Origin: Kineosporia sp. R_H_3
GTDB taxonomy: Bacteria; Actinomycetota; Actinomycetes; Actinomycetales; Kineosporiaceae
Assembly (NCBI RefSeq): GCF_002198675.1
Contig: NZ_MWLL01000015.1
Location: forward strand, 1-64,000
DNA: 64,000 bases
Direction of reading: 5' to 3'
Under the pieces are notes generated by a model, which was not told where the DNA came from, ran no database searches, and worked only from the letters and a program-made list of their open reading frames with translations. A program made the position numbers and the translations under genes. This document shows positions 1-8,354 of the stretch, one piece after another (position 1 is the stretch's first letter; each line of letters opens with the position of its first letter).

Positions 1-2
1 CG

Positions 3-1040
3 CAGGGCCGTCCCGCCGGCCCCGCCCGTCGTGCCCGGGGCACGGCCCTGCGCCGGGCGCTCGCCGCGCTCGTGCTCGCAGTCCTGGCGCTCCCGCTGAC
101 CCCCGTCGCGGCACCGGCGTCCGCGGCCTCGTCCTACGTCGTGGCCCCGTGGGGCAGCGACTCGGCCGCCGGCACGTGGGCCCACCCGTTCCGGACCCTG
201 ACCCGGGGCATGAAGGCGCTGCGGGCCGGCGGCACCCTCGTCGTCCGCGGCGGCACCTACCGGGAGCGGGTCAAGCTCCGCCCGGCCAAGGGGACGGCGT
301 CCCGCCGGATCACGGTCCGGGCCGCCGAGGGCGAGAACCCGGTCGTCCGGGGCGTGCTGTGGCTGTCCGGCGCGGACTACTGGACCCTGCGGAACATCGA
401 TGTGACGTGGAGCACGGCGAACCGGTCGAACGAGCACATGGTCAAGATGAGCGGCGGGGTGGGCTGGCGCATCTGCGACGCCCAGATCTGGGGCGCCCGG
501 TCCTACGCGGCGGTCCTCGTCACGGGCGGCGCGCGTGCCTGGAAGATCGACCACAGCTGGATCCACGACACCTACCGCACGCACACGGTGAACCAGGACC
601 ACCTGATCTACGTCAACGCCGGCATGGGCGGCGGGGTCATCGAGCGCAACGTCCTGTCGCGCAGCACCAACGGCCGCGGCATCAAGGTCGGCCCGGCGTC
701 CCCGTCCGCCGGGGCGGTCGGCAACGTCGTGATCCGCTACAACACCTTCTACGACAACCGCGGCCCGTCGAACGTGCAGCTGTCCTACGGGGCGTCGCGG
801 GTCCGTATCTACCGCAACATCTTCGTCCGCAGCGGGTACGGCAAGCCCAACGTGACGACGTACCGGCTCAGCGGCTACGGCAACGTCATCGCGGACAACG
901 TCGGCTGGGCCTCGACGCGGGTCGTCTACCCGGCCCGAGGGCTGCGCAACGCCGGCGGCAACGTCAAGATCAACCCGTACCTCGGCTGGGGCTACTCCCC
1001 GGGGTCGGCCCGGGTGCGGGGGTACGGGCGCTTCGGCTGA
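3..1040 (+). CDS. Secreted right-handed parallel beta-helix protein (5' end outside window)
   Basis: The frame is open from the window edge, so the true start is probably upstream; a GTG at 72 would cut into the signal peptide. The N-terminus shows Arg-Arg, a Leu/Ala/Val-rich core and an ALA-type cleavage region (PASA|ASS), so export is likely. The mature part has repeated short beta-strand rungs with Asn/Gly turns (VIERNVLS, VVIRYNTFYDN, VRIYRNIFV, NVIADNVGW), typical of pectate-lyase-like parallel beta-helix proteins that bind or cleave polysaccharide. A motif such as WKIDHSWIHD fits this family. No catalytic site can be assigned. It lies upstream of an exopolysaccharide sugar transferase, which supports a role with surface or secreted glycans. 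Confidence 0.75.
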   Translation, partial: QGRPAGPARRARGTALRRALAALVLAVLALPLTPVAAPASAASSYVVAPWGSDSAAGTWAHPFRTLTRGMKALRAGGTLVVRGGTYRERVKLRPAKGTASRRITVRAAEGENPVVRGVLWLSGADYWTLRNIDVTWSTANRSNEHMVKMSGGVGWRICDAQIWGARSYAAVLVTGGARAWKIDHSWIHDTYRTHTVNQDHLIYVNAGMGGGVIERNVLSRSTNGRGIKVGPASPSAGAVGNVVIRYNTFYDNRGPSNVQLSYGASRVRIYRNIFVRSGYGKPNVTTYRLSGYGNVIADNVGWASTRVVYPARGLRNAGGNVKINPYLGWGYSPGSARVRGYGRFG

Positions 1041-1117
1041 GCGCTGGACGCCCCTCACGAGCACGACAACCTCTTCCTCGTCGACCACCCCGGCCGGCGG
1101 AGCCGGGGTCACGGTCC

Positions 1118-1151
1118 GTCAGCGTGCCATCCTCCTGGGTGGCACGCTGAC
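1118..1151 (+). terminator. Hairpin terminator after the beta-helix gene
   Basis: A perfect 12-base inverted repeat (GTCAGCGTGCCA / TGGCACGCTGAC) with a 10-base loop lies 78 bases after the stop at 1040. There is no T-tract, which is usual for high-GC actinobacteria. The rest of 1041-1352 shows no gene; an upstream promoter for the next gene is expected there but not clearly visible. Confidence 0.6.
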
Positions 1152-1352
1152 GCGCCCGTCCATCATGCAAGGAGCGGCCGGTGATCGTCCGGCGATCCGC
1201 CTCGGCCCTCACCTCTTCGGCCCTTTTCCTGCAAACCTCCGACCGGCTATCTGCGCCCGCTGATAACTTCCGGATTCGCAAGGACGCGGTAACCAGGTGT
1301 AACAGGGACCGGTCGTCCGGATGAACGACCTGTAAACGCGCAGGTCGGACTG

Positions 1353-2108
1353 ATGGGACGCCGGGAGCTGGACCTCCGGCTCGTGATCCGGGGCGAAACG
1401 TGCGGAAGGGGCGCAGACTTGTCTGCAGCAACAAAGCGGCTGTCGTTGCTCGGTGTAGCCGTGGCGACGGGGGCCGAGGTGCTCGCGGTCTGGCCGGGGG
1501 TCGAGCGGTGGGCGCTGCGCCTGCTCCTCGCCTTCGTGGCCCTGTTCCTCGTCCTCGTGGTGATCGGCAACACGGGGGGCCGGACGGCGTCCGACTCCCT
1601 CCCGGAGCGCCGGTCCCCGGACCGCTTCAAGGCGGAGATCAACCGGGCCCGCCGCTACGGCCGGGCCGTCGCCCTGGTCCGGGTGCGGACGTCGGCGGTC
1701 GCGGTCGCCGAGCGGCTCGCGACCGACCTCGACTCCCACCTGCGCGCCGACGACGGTCACTGGACCGACGGCCGTGACGTCCTCGTCGTCCTGCCCGAGG
1801 CGAACCGTTCGCACGCGATGCAGTTCGTCCGGCGCTTCCAGGCGACGCTGACCGACGTCCGCGACAGCCAGGTCGTCATCGCCTCCTTCCCGGAGGACGG
1901 CACGACGTTCGGCGCGATCGCGTCGACGATCGAGGCCGCCGCCCCGGTCGAGACGCTCGTCCCGGGCGAGGACGGCGCACCGGTCGCCCTCATCAACCTG
2001 CACGACGCGGACGTCCCGACGGTCCCGCTCCGGCTCGCCGAGGAGCGCGCCCGGCAGCAGGACGACGCCGGCTGGGACGCCGGCGTGGGCGACCGCCGGG
2101 GGGCCTGA
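1353..2108 (+). CDS. Membrane-anchored protein of a polysaccharide locus, function unknown
   Basis: The protein is 251 residues from ATG 1353; a later TTG near 1420 (LSAATKRL) is a possible alternative. Residues about 30-75 hold one or two hydrophobic segments (LSLLGVAVATG, LRLLLAFVALFLVLVVIG). A soluble domain follows, opening with RFKAEINRARRYGRAVALVRV, which resembles the start of degenerate GGDEF-like domains next to polysaccharide genes. No GG(D/E)EF motif is visible, so cyclase activity is not expected. The stop is only 3 bases before the sugar transferase start, indicating one operon, so a role in assembly or control of polysaccharide synthesis is likely. I do not recognise the family firmly. 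Confidence 0.6.
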   Translation: MGRRELDLRLVIRGETCGRGADLSAATKRLSLLGVAVATGAEVLAVWPGVERWALRLLLAFVALFLVLVVIGNTGGRTASDSLPERRSPDRFKAEINRARRYGRAVALVRVRTSAVAVAERLATDLDSHLRADDGHWTDGRDVLVVLPEANRSHAMQFVRRFQATLTDVRDSQVVIASFPEDGTTFGAIASTIEAAAPVETLVPGEDGAPVALINLHDADVPTVPLRLAEERARQQDDAGWDAGVGDRRGA

Positions 2109-2111
2109 GGC

Positions 2112-2714
2112 ATGGCCTTCGACTACCGGCTCGTCAAGCGGCTCGTCGACCTGCTGGTCTGTGCCGTCGTCCTGCCGATGCTGCTGCCGGTCCTCGCGGC
2201 CTGCGCGGTGGCGATCCGGCTCGACACGCCCGGGCCGATCATCTTCGGCCAGTGGCGCACGGGCCGGGACGGCAAGCGCTTCAAGATGTACAAGTTCCGC
2301 ACGATGGTGCGCAACGCCGAGGAGCTCAAGGCGGAGCTCCAGCACCTGAGCATCGTCCGCTGGCCCGACTTCAAGATCATCGACGACCCGCGGATCACGC
2401 GGGTCGGCAAGATCCTGCGCAAGACGAGCCTCGACGAGCTGCCCCAGTTCATCAACGTGCTCAAGGGCGACATGACGCTCGTCGGCCCCCGCCCCACGTC
2501 GTTCTCGGCGGACACCTACGCGCTGTGGCACACCGCCCGGCTCGAGGTGGCCCCCGGGCTGACCGGGCTGTGGCAGATCGAGGGCCGCAACCAGGCCTCG
2601 TTCGACGAGCGGCTCCGGATGGACATCAAGTACATCGCGACGATGCGACCGATGGGCGACCTCAAGATCGTCCTGCGGACCGTGCCGGCCGTCCTGCTCC
2701 GCAAGGGCGCGTAG
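2112..2714 (+). CDS. Initiating sugar transferase (undecaprenyl-phosphate glycosyl-1-phosphate transferase)
   Basis: This 200-residue protein fits the bacterial sugar transferase family (Pfam Bac_transf), the catalytic domain of WcaJ/WbaP/PglC-type enzymes that load the first sugar phosphate onto undecaprenyl phosphate. Visible landmarks are the N-terminal membrane hairpin (LVDLLVCAVVLPMLLPVLAACAVAIRLDTPGPIIF), the KMYKFRTM motif, RKTSLDELPQFINVLKGDMTLVGPRP and the GLTGLWQIEGR tail. It lacks the long N-terminal five-helix domain of WcaJ, so it is the short PglC-like form. It overlaps no other gene but follows the previous one by 3 bases. The substrate sugar cannot be read from sequence. Confidence 0.92.
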   Translation: MAFDYRLVKRLVDLLVCAVVLPMLLPVLAACAVAIRLDTPGPIIFGQWRTGRDGKRFKMYKFRTMVRNAEELKAELQHLSIVRWPDFKIIDDPRITRVGKILRKTSLDELPQFINVLKGDMTLVGPRPTSFSADTYALWHTARLEVAPGLTGLWQIEGRNQASFDERLRMDIKYIATMRPMGDLKIVLRTVPAVLLRKGA

Positions 2715-2757
2715 GCGCCGTCGTGATGCCGGTCCGCGACGCGCGGGCCGAACCGAT

Positions 2758-2788
2758 TTGGAGTCACGCCCCTTCGCTGGGATAGACT
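2758..2788 (+). promoter_or_regulatory. Possible promoter of the tRNA-Ala gene
   Basis: TTGGAG at 2758-2763 and TAGACT at 2783-2788 form a plausible -35/-10 pair with a 19-base spacer, or 17 if GATAGA is used. They end about 45 bases before the tRNA. The spacer is longer than ideal, so this is tentative. Confidence 0.35.
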
Positions 2789-2833
2789 CCTCAAGCCTTC
2801 ACGGACGGGCCCTCGGGCCCTCCGCGAGGTGAA

Positions 2834-2908
<75 letters not shown>

Positions 2909-2920
2909 GCATCACTGCAG

Positions 2921-2959
2921 GTCAGAGGCCCTCTGCTCGAATCGAGTGGAGGGCCTGAC
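2921..2959 (+). terminator. Hairpin after tRNA-Ala
   Basis: GTCAG(A)GGCCCTC pairs with GAGGGCCTGAC across a loop that itself contains CTCG/CGAG. It begins 15 bases after the tRNA and could terminate it. In this position it could also belong to the arm of an attachment site. Confidence 0.55.
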
Positions 2960-2964
2960 TGGCA

Positions 2965-2985
2965 AATGTGGGCAGAATGTGGGCA
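2965..2985. repeat. Two tandem copies of AATGTGGGCA, 11-base period
   Basis: AATGTGGGCA occurs at 2965-2974 and again at 2976-2985, about 60 bases past the tRNA 3' end. Short direct repeats one helical turn apart beside a tRNA resemble arm-type integrase binding sites, so this may be part of attL. That role is inferred; no integrase is in the window. The rest of 2907-3087 shows no gene. Confidence 0.5.
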
Positions 2986-3087
2986 CAGCCCGCCGTCCGC
3001 GGGCGGACTGACGCGGACCACGATGTGACATGTGCTGTAGGACCTGTGATTGCGCGGCACGATGGAGGTGACCCCCGGTAGGGGCTG

Positions 3088-5592
3088 ATGATGGTGGGAC
3101 TCGACTTCGGCAGGCTGACCAGGCGATCTGTCGTGGACACCGCCACGGAACCGAGACGAATCTTTGCCGCGCTGCCCACCCGCGCACCGAAGTACGCCCG
3201 ACCCTGGGACGTGCAGACCCAGGTCTGGGACCGATGGCATGGCCGGCGCACCGAGTCCGACCTGCTGGTCAAGATGAACACCGGTGGCGGCAAGACGGTG
3301 GTCGGGTTGATGATGCTCAAGAGTTGTCTCAACGAGGGCGCCGGCCCGGCCGTCTACATCACGCCTGACATATACCTCGCCAATCAGGTTCGGGCGGAAG
3401 CCGACGCCCTGGGCATCGAGACCACCGACGATCCCCGTTCGGGCCGATTTCAGTCCGGCAAGGCCATCCTCATCACACACATCCACAAGGTGATCAATGG
3501 CTTGTCGGTGTTCGGTGTAATGGGGGACACCCGGCAGCGGATCGAAATGGGCTCTGTGCTGGTTGACGATACGCACGCCTGCTTGGCGACCCTGGAGGAC
3601 CAGTACACCCTCACCATCTCCCGCGGCCACGCAGCCTACAACGAGCTCGCCAACCTGTTCGACGACGCACTGCGTGACCAATCGCCCTCTGCCGTTCGCG
3701 ACCTGGCCGAAGATGTTCCGGGTGTTGCACTGCGCATCCCGTACTGGGCTTGGGCAGACCGCCATGAGCAGGTCCTCAACGTGCTGCACCCGCACCGCGA
3801 GAGCACCAACAAGTTCACGTTCGTGTGGCCACTCATCCGTGAGGTTCTGCACCTATGTGACACCGCGATCAGCTATAGCGAGATCGAGATCAAACCGCCC
3901 TGCCCACCGATTGACCGGATCCCTAGCCTGGTCGCCGCAAAGCGCCGGATCTATCTGACTGCAACTCTGGCCGATGACAGTGTCCTGGTCACGCACTTCG
4001 ACGCCGCGCCCACCACCATCGCGACTCCAATCACCCCGCAAACCGCGGATGACCTTGGCGATCGCATGATCCTCACTCCGCTGGAGACTCACCCCGGCAC
4101 TACGGACGACGAAGTACGAGACTTCCTCGTTGAGCAGGCCGCGCGCCACAACGTCGTGGTCATCGTGCCGTCCCGCCGGCGAGCCGCGTTCTGGAGAGAC
4201 GTCGCGGCCGCCGAGCACGACAGCACCACCATCCACGACGGTGTCCGCAGCCTGCGGGAGGGGCACGTCGGCTTGGTTGTTCTGATCAATAGATACGACG
4301 GCATCGACCTCCCCGGAGACGCCTGCCGCATCCTCGCCCTCGACGGGCTCCCCGAGGCATATAGCGCTCTGGACCGCATCGAAGCCCTTGCCCTGGACGA
4401 GAGCGACGCGATGATCACGCGTCAGATCCAGCGCATCGAACAAGGCATGGGCCGTGGAGTGCGATCCAATGATGACCACTGCGTGGTCCTGCTACTCGGC
4501 TCAAAACTCACCCAGCGCCTGCACAGGGCCGGCGGCGCCGCAAAATTCAGCCCGGCGACCCACGCCCAACTCCTGCTATCTGAGCAAGTCGCCGACATGC
4601 TGCACGGCGTGCCGTTTACCGAGCTCGGCAGCGTGATCAACCAGTGCCTGGACCGGGATCCTGAATGGGTTACCGCGAGCCGTGACGCCCTCGACGGCGT
4701 CACCTACCCAACCACCAGCACCATCTCTGGTATCGCTGTTGCCGAAAGGGAAGCATTCCGACTGGCTGAGCTCGGCCGCTACCGGGATGCTCACGACAAG
4801 ATGCGTGAGGCGATCACCGCCGCCAGCGGCGACCGCCGCCATGAGGGCTGGCTGAAGCAACGCGCCGCCGGCTATCTGCACCTGACTGATCCAGCCGCTG
4901 CGCTGCAGATGCAGAGGTCCGCTCAGATCGACAACAGGGCGGTGCTACGCCCGAGGGATGGCGTCGAGTACCACCGCTTGAGCAGCATCGCTGACCAAGC
5001 GAGGCAGGCCGCCGAGTGCCTGACCACGCGCTACAGCAACGGAAACGATCTGATCGTCGGCGTTGCGGCGATCCTGGAAGACCTCAGCCCTGATCCCGAC
5101 CCGGCCAGCGTGCCGAATTTTGAGCAGGCCGTGCACGATCTCGGCTTGCACCTGGGTCTCGGCGCCCAGCGGCCAGAGCGCGACACCGGGGAAGGCCCGG
5201 ACGTGTTGTGGTCCCTGGGCGAGTTGGCCTACCTCGTCATTGAGTGCAAGAGCGGCAGCACGACTGACGCGATATGGCGCCACGACGCGGAGCAGTTGTC
5301 ACACTCGATGGACTGGTTCGACGAGAAGTACGACCACACGTGCAGCGCGACACCGATCCTGATCCACAAGAGCCTCATGCTGCACAAGCAAGCGTCGGCG
5401 CGGCCAGCGGCCAGAGTGGTCACCTTCGACAACCTCGTCAAGCTGCGCGACGCCGTCAGCAAGTACGCCGCAGCGCTGGCAGCCGACAATGGCTACCGGG
5501 ACACGGGGAAGATCAGCGCCCAACTGGCGACGTGGGGACTCAACGGCAAGTCGTTCGTCCAGAAGTGGGGAGTGGCGCCCCGCAAGACGTGA
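3088..5592 (+). CDS. Superfamily 2 helicase fused to a C-terminal PD-(D/E)XK nuclease
   Basis: This 834-residue protein starts at ATG 3088 or the adjacent ATG 3091, after a GGTAGGGG ribosome site. Residues 63-70 (MNTGGGKT) are a Walker A motif and VLVDDTHA near 156-163 is a DEAH-like Walker B with DDTH. The SAT-like YLTATLAD lies near 290. The C-terminal helicase half contains QRIEQGMGRGVRSND, an arginine-finger motif VI. A helical, TPR-like stretch follows (about 555-660). The end holds D705, E719 and K721 in PDVLW...VIECKSG, the signature of a PD-(D/E)XK nuclease. The likely job is ATP-driven degradation of foreign DNA, as a single-gene defence factor. It is the first gene inside the tRNA-bordered element and stands apart from the operon downstream. 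Confidence 0.8.
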   Translation: MMVGLDFGRLTRRSVVDTATEPRRIFAALPTRAPKYARPWDVQTQVWDRWHGRRTESDLLVKMNTGGGKTVVGLMMLKSCLNEGAGPAVYITPDIYLANQVRAEADALGIETTDDPRSGRFQSGKAILITHIHKVINGLSVFGVMGDTRQRIEMGSVLVDDTHACLATLEDQYTLTISRGHAAYNELANLFDDALRDQSPSAVRDLAEDVPGVALRIPYWAWADRHEQVLNVLHPHRESTNKFTFVWPLIREVLHLCDTAISYSEIEIKPPCPPIDRIPSLVAAKRRIYLTATLADDSVLVTHFDAAPTTIATPITPQTADDLGDRMILTPLETHPGTTDDEVRDFLVEQAARHNVVVIVPSRRRAAFWRDVAAAEHDSTTIHDGVRSLREGHVGLVVLINRYDGIDLPGDACRILALDGLPEAYSALDRIEALALDESDAMITRQIQRIEQGMGRGVRSNDDHCVVLLLGSKLTQRLHRAGGAAKFSPATHAQLLLSEQVADMLHGVPFTELGSVINQCLDRDPEWVTASRDALDGVTYPTTSTISGIAVAEREAFRLAELGRYRDAHDKMREAITAASGDRRHEGWLKQRAAGYLHLTDPAAALQMQRSAQIDNRAVLRPRDGVEYHRLSSIADQARQAAECLTTRYSNGNDLIVGVAAILEDLSPDPDPASVPNFEQAVHDLGLHLGLGAQRPERDTGEGPDVLWSLGELAYLVIECKSGSTTDAIWRHDAEQLSHSMDWFDEKYDHTCSATPILIHKSLMLHKQASARPAARVVTFDNLVKLRDAVSKYAAALAADNGYRDTGKISAQLATWGLNGKSFVQKWGVAPRKT

Positions 5593-6023
5593 CTGTTCGG
5601 GGGTTCATGACGTTTGCGGCATACCGAAGAGGAAGGGACGCGACGCTCGGCTGTTCCATCCGATCTGGGGACCAGGGCTATCGAAGGTGCCAGCGCAGTT
5701 CCGGTGACAGCTTCCCAGGTCTGACGTCAATCCGTCTCCCCTTGCCGAGGTGCAGATGCTCAGCCTTGCGAGCCTGCGCCATGGCGCCCTCAACGAGGTC
5801 GACGAGGTTCGGAACGGTGGGACCGGGGGGACGGAGGCTCCTGCCGGGACGACCGGACCGCTCTCAGCCCCAGCGCTGAGGCTTCGGTCTCCGAGAGTGA
5901 CGTGTCGGTTCCATCGTGGATCCTCTCGACACGAGACAGCTCGGGGGCGGAGTGTCGGACCTCGCGGATAGGGTCAGTGTCATTAAGCCGTGACGAGTGG
6001 AACGTGCCCGAGGAGTATCAGTC
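5593..6023. other. Noncoding stretch before the MORC operon
   Basis: I see no convincing gene in these 431 bases. The last part should hold the promoter of the downstream operon; GGATAGGGT at 5967-5975 could supply a -10 element, but no clear -35 is visible. AGGAG at 6011-6015 is the ribosome site of the next gene. No strong terminator hairpin follows the helicase gene. Confidence 0.5.
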
Positions 6024-8354
6024 GTGACTGAGGAACTGAGCGTCCCCGTGACCGGGACGACGATCGATGTCACCCCGCACCCTCGCCTACTGGCCGTGCT
6101 CGGTGACATCGAATTCGCCCCGTGGCAGTGCCTCGCCGAGCTCATCGACAACGCCTTCGATGACTTCCTCGCGGCACGACCAGTGGGTGAGACGCCGACT
6201 GTTGCCATCTCGCTGCCGGGACGACGCTCAGATCGCCGTGACGCTCAGGTCTGGATCAACGACAACGGTCGGGGAATGAGCTTGGAGCACCTCACCGGTG
6301 CTGTCTCGGCAGGCTGGACCAGCAACGCGCGATACGGAAAGCTCGGCCTGTTCGGCATGGGCTTTAACATCGCAACTGCTCGGCTCGGCAACATCACCAC
6401 AGTCCGCACCACTCGAGCTGGTGACCTTGACTGGCTCATCGTCACGCTCAATCTGCGAGACATGGCGAAGAATGCCAACTTCGAAGTCCCGATCACCCGA
6501 GAGCCTAAAGATGACATCTCGGTACACGGTACAGAGATCATCATCAGTGACCTGAAGCAGGAGCAGCACGAGGCTCTTTCCAGGCAGCAGACCAAGATCC
6601 GGCGTGTCCTCGGTGACGTCTACTCGTTCCTGCTCCGCGAGAAGGGGTTCTCGCTGCTCGTCGACAACACGGCGGTCCAGCCGTTGCTACCATGCGTTTG
6701 GAACCACGACCGTTTCGTGGTGGTTCGAGGTGAGCGCATTACCGCGTACATTGAGATCAACAAGGATCTGACGCCACTGGCGGCCTGCCAGGACTGTGGC
6801 CGATGGCAGGATGCTGGCGTCTCGGCGTGCGAGGAATGCGGAAGTCGCCAGATAGAGGTTCGGGAACGCCGAATCGAGGGTTGGCTGGGAATCCAGCGAT
6901 ACTCTCACAAGACCGACTTCGGTATCGACTTTCTACGCAACGGCCGGAAGATTCTAGTACGTGACCCCAGTCTATTCTCGTGGGTTGACCCGAACGAGCC
7001 GGGAGCCCATCCAGTTCCAGAGTACCCAATTGAAGTGCCCTACGAGGGTCGCATTGTCGGCGAGATCCATCTCGATCACGTGCGGGTCAACTATCAAAAG
7101 AACGCCTTCGAGTTCGACACTCCGGAGTGGAAGTACGCCGTGCGTCAATTGCGCGGCGAAGGACCGCTACGGCCGCAACACGCACGTGCCGCTGGCTACG
7201 ACACCAACGAGTCCCCGATCGGGAGACTTTTCACCGGATACCGGCGACTGGATCCGGGCCTGCGCAGTCTGGTTCCTGGCGACGGATCGCACGCCATCAA
7301 CCAAAGGTCCAGGGACTGGGCGGAAGAATTTCGGAGGGGCAACCCAGACTTCGAGAGCGACGCCATGTGGTACGAGGCCGCTCGCCAGCATGACGAGCCC
7401 AAAGCCAACGTACCTCCGGAGGCCACGCAGACGAGTGACGATCCCGAGCAGGACGCCCGTGCCCGTCTCGGCATCCCGTCGCCGACCGACCCTGTCCCGA
7501 TGGCGCCCGACCTGGCGCAGGTGCGAGAGACCGAGGAACAGAAGCAGGAGCGCTACCGCTCAGCAGGGGAACAGCTACTTGACATCTCAGGCGAGTACTC
7601 GTTACCGAACTACAGTTCCTGGCAGGTAACCGTTTACGGGCTGACTGGGACTGAGATCGTCGACTCCAATGGGCAACGAGTTCCCGTCTATGTCCAGGGG
7701 CAGCGTGGGCCTGAGGTACACGTTTTCGTTGATTTTGAGCACCCGCTCTTCACCGCGTTTGGCGGTGACCCACGCGAGTACGCAGTGATCGGGATTGCGG
7801 AGTACATGCGGGAGCGGCGGGGAAGCAACACGACCCTCAGTTCGATCGTCGCGGACGTCAAGGAGCGTTGCCTACCAGACCAGAAGGTCACGCCAGACGC
7901 GCTGGCTGCTGTAGCGCACGGTCTCTTGAGCCGCCTCCGAGACGCCATGCGTCCCGTGGTCGCCGGCAATGCTGAGGGGTTCTGGGCGCTCATCGGCGCG
8001 GATGACCAGGCGACGGCCGAGCAAGCCTTCGCCGGTGAGGGACTCGACATCGCGTGGGCTGACGTTCGGGCCGAAGGTGAGTGGATCGCCTACGCCCCCG
8101 TCACTGCCGTCACGCGGCTTGTTCAGCAGCGCCCGGACAACTTCTTCGACGGAAAGGTATTCCGCGCCAGCTACGGCTCGTTCCAAGACGCACACGCACG
8201 TTCCCTCGCTGTCAGCCGCATAGCAGGCTATCTGAGCGATGTCGGTTTGCTTGCTGAGCGTCGGACCCGCACGCGGCCGGATGATCTGAACCGTGGGCGT
8301 CTGAGTTGCCGCCTGCTTGACAGTGAGCTCGCTGAGGTTGCGACCAATGACTGA
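6024..8354 (+). CDS. MORC/HSP90-like GHKL ATPase of a restriction-modification operon
   Basis: GTG 6024 is chosen because AGGAG sits 8 bases upstream; the protein is 776 residues. The GHKL ATP-binding motifs are clear: the N box AELIDNAFDDF (E39, D42, N43), the G1 box NDNGRGMS (80-87) and the G2 box GKLGLFGMGFN (105-115). A zinc ribbon with two CxxC pairs (CQDCG and CEECG) lies near residues 255-275. The C-terminal half has no recognised catalytic motif. Prokaryotic MORC-type ATPases are known from comparative genomics in operons with helicases, nucleases and cytosine methyltransferases, where they probably clamp DNA and remodel it for cleavage. This is the first gene of five; its end overlaps the next start by 8 bases. 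Confidence 0.85.
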   Translation: MTEELSVPVTGTTIDVTPHPRLLAVLGDIEFAPWQCLAELIDNAFDDFLAARPVGETPTVAISLPGRRSDRRDAQVWINDNGRGMSLEHLTGAVSAGWTSNARYGKLGLFGMGFNIATARLGNITTVRTTRAGDLDWLIVTLNLRDMAKNANFEVPITREPKDDISVHGTEIIISDLKQEQHEALSRQQTKIRRVLGDVYSFLLREKGFSLLVDNTAVQPLLPCVWNHDRFVVVRGERITAYIEINKDLTPLAACQDCGRWQDAGVSACEECGSRQIEVRERRIEGWLGIQRYSHKTDFGIDFLRNGRKILVRDPSLFSWVDPNEPGAHPVPEYPIEVPYEGRIVGEIHLDHVRVNYQKNAFEFDTPEWKYAVRQLRGEGPLRPQHARAAGYDTNESPIGRLFTGYRRLDPGLRSLVPGDGSHAINQRSRDWAEEFRRGNPDFESDAMWYEAARQHDEPKANVPPEATQTSDDPEQDARARLGIPSPTDPVPMAPDLAQVRETEEQKQERYRSAGEQLLDISGEYSLPNYSSWQVTVYGLTGTEIVDSNGQRVPVYVQGQRGPEVHVFVDFEHPLFTAFGGDPREYAVIGIAEYMRERRGSNTTLSSIVADVKERCLPDQKVTPDALAAVAHGLLSRLRDAMRPVVAGNAEGFWALIGADDQATAEQAFAGEGLDIAWADVRAEGEWIAYAPVTAVTRLVQQRPDNFFDGKVFRASYGSFQDAHARSLAVSRIAGYLSDVGLLAERRTRTRPDDLNRGRLSCRLLDSELAEVATND

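Noticed and set aside
1209-2531. Long open frame of 440 codons on the minus strand
   Set aside because: It covers two plus-strand genes with clear family motifs, is rich in Arg/Asp/Gly/His, and has no recognisable protein. It is a high-GC shadow frame.
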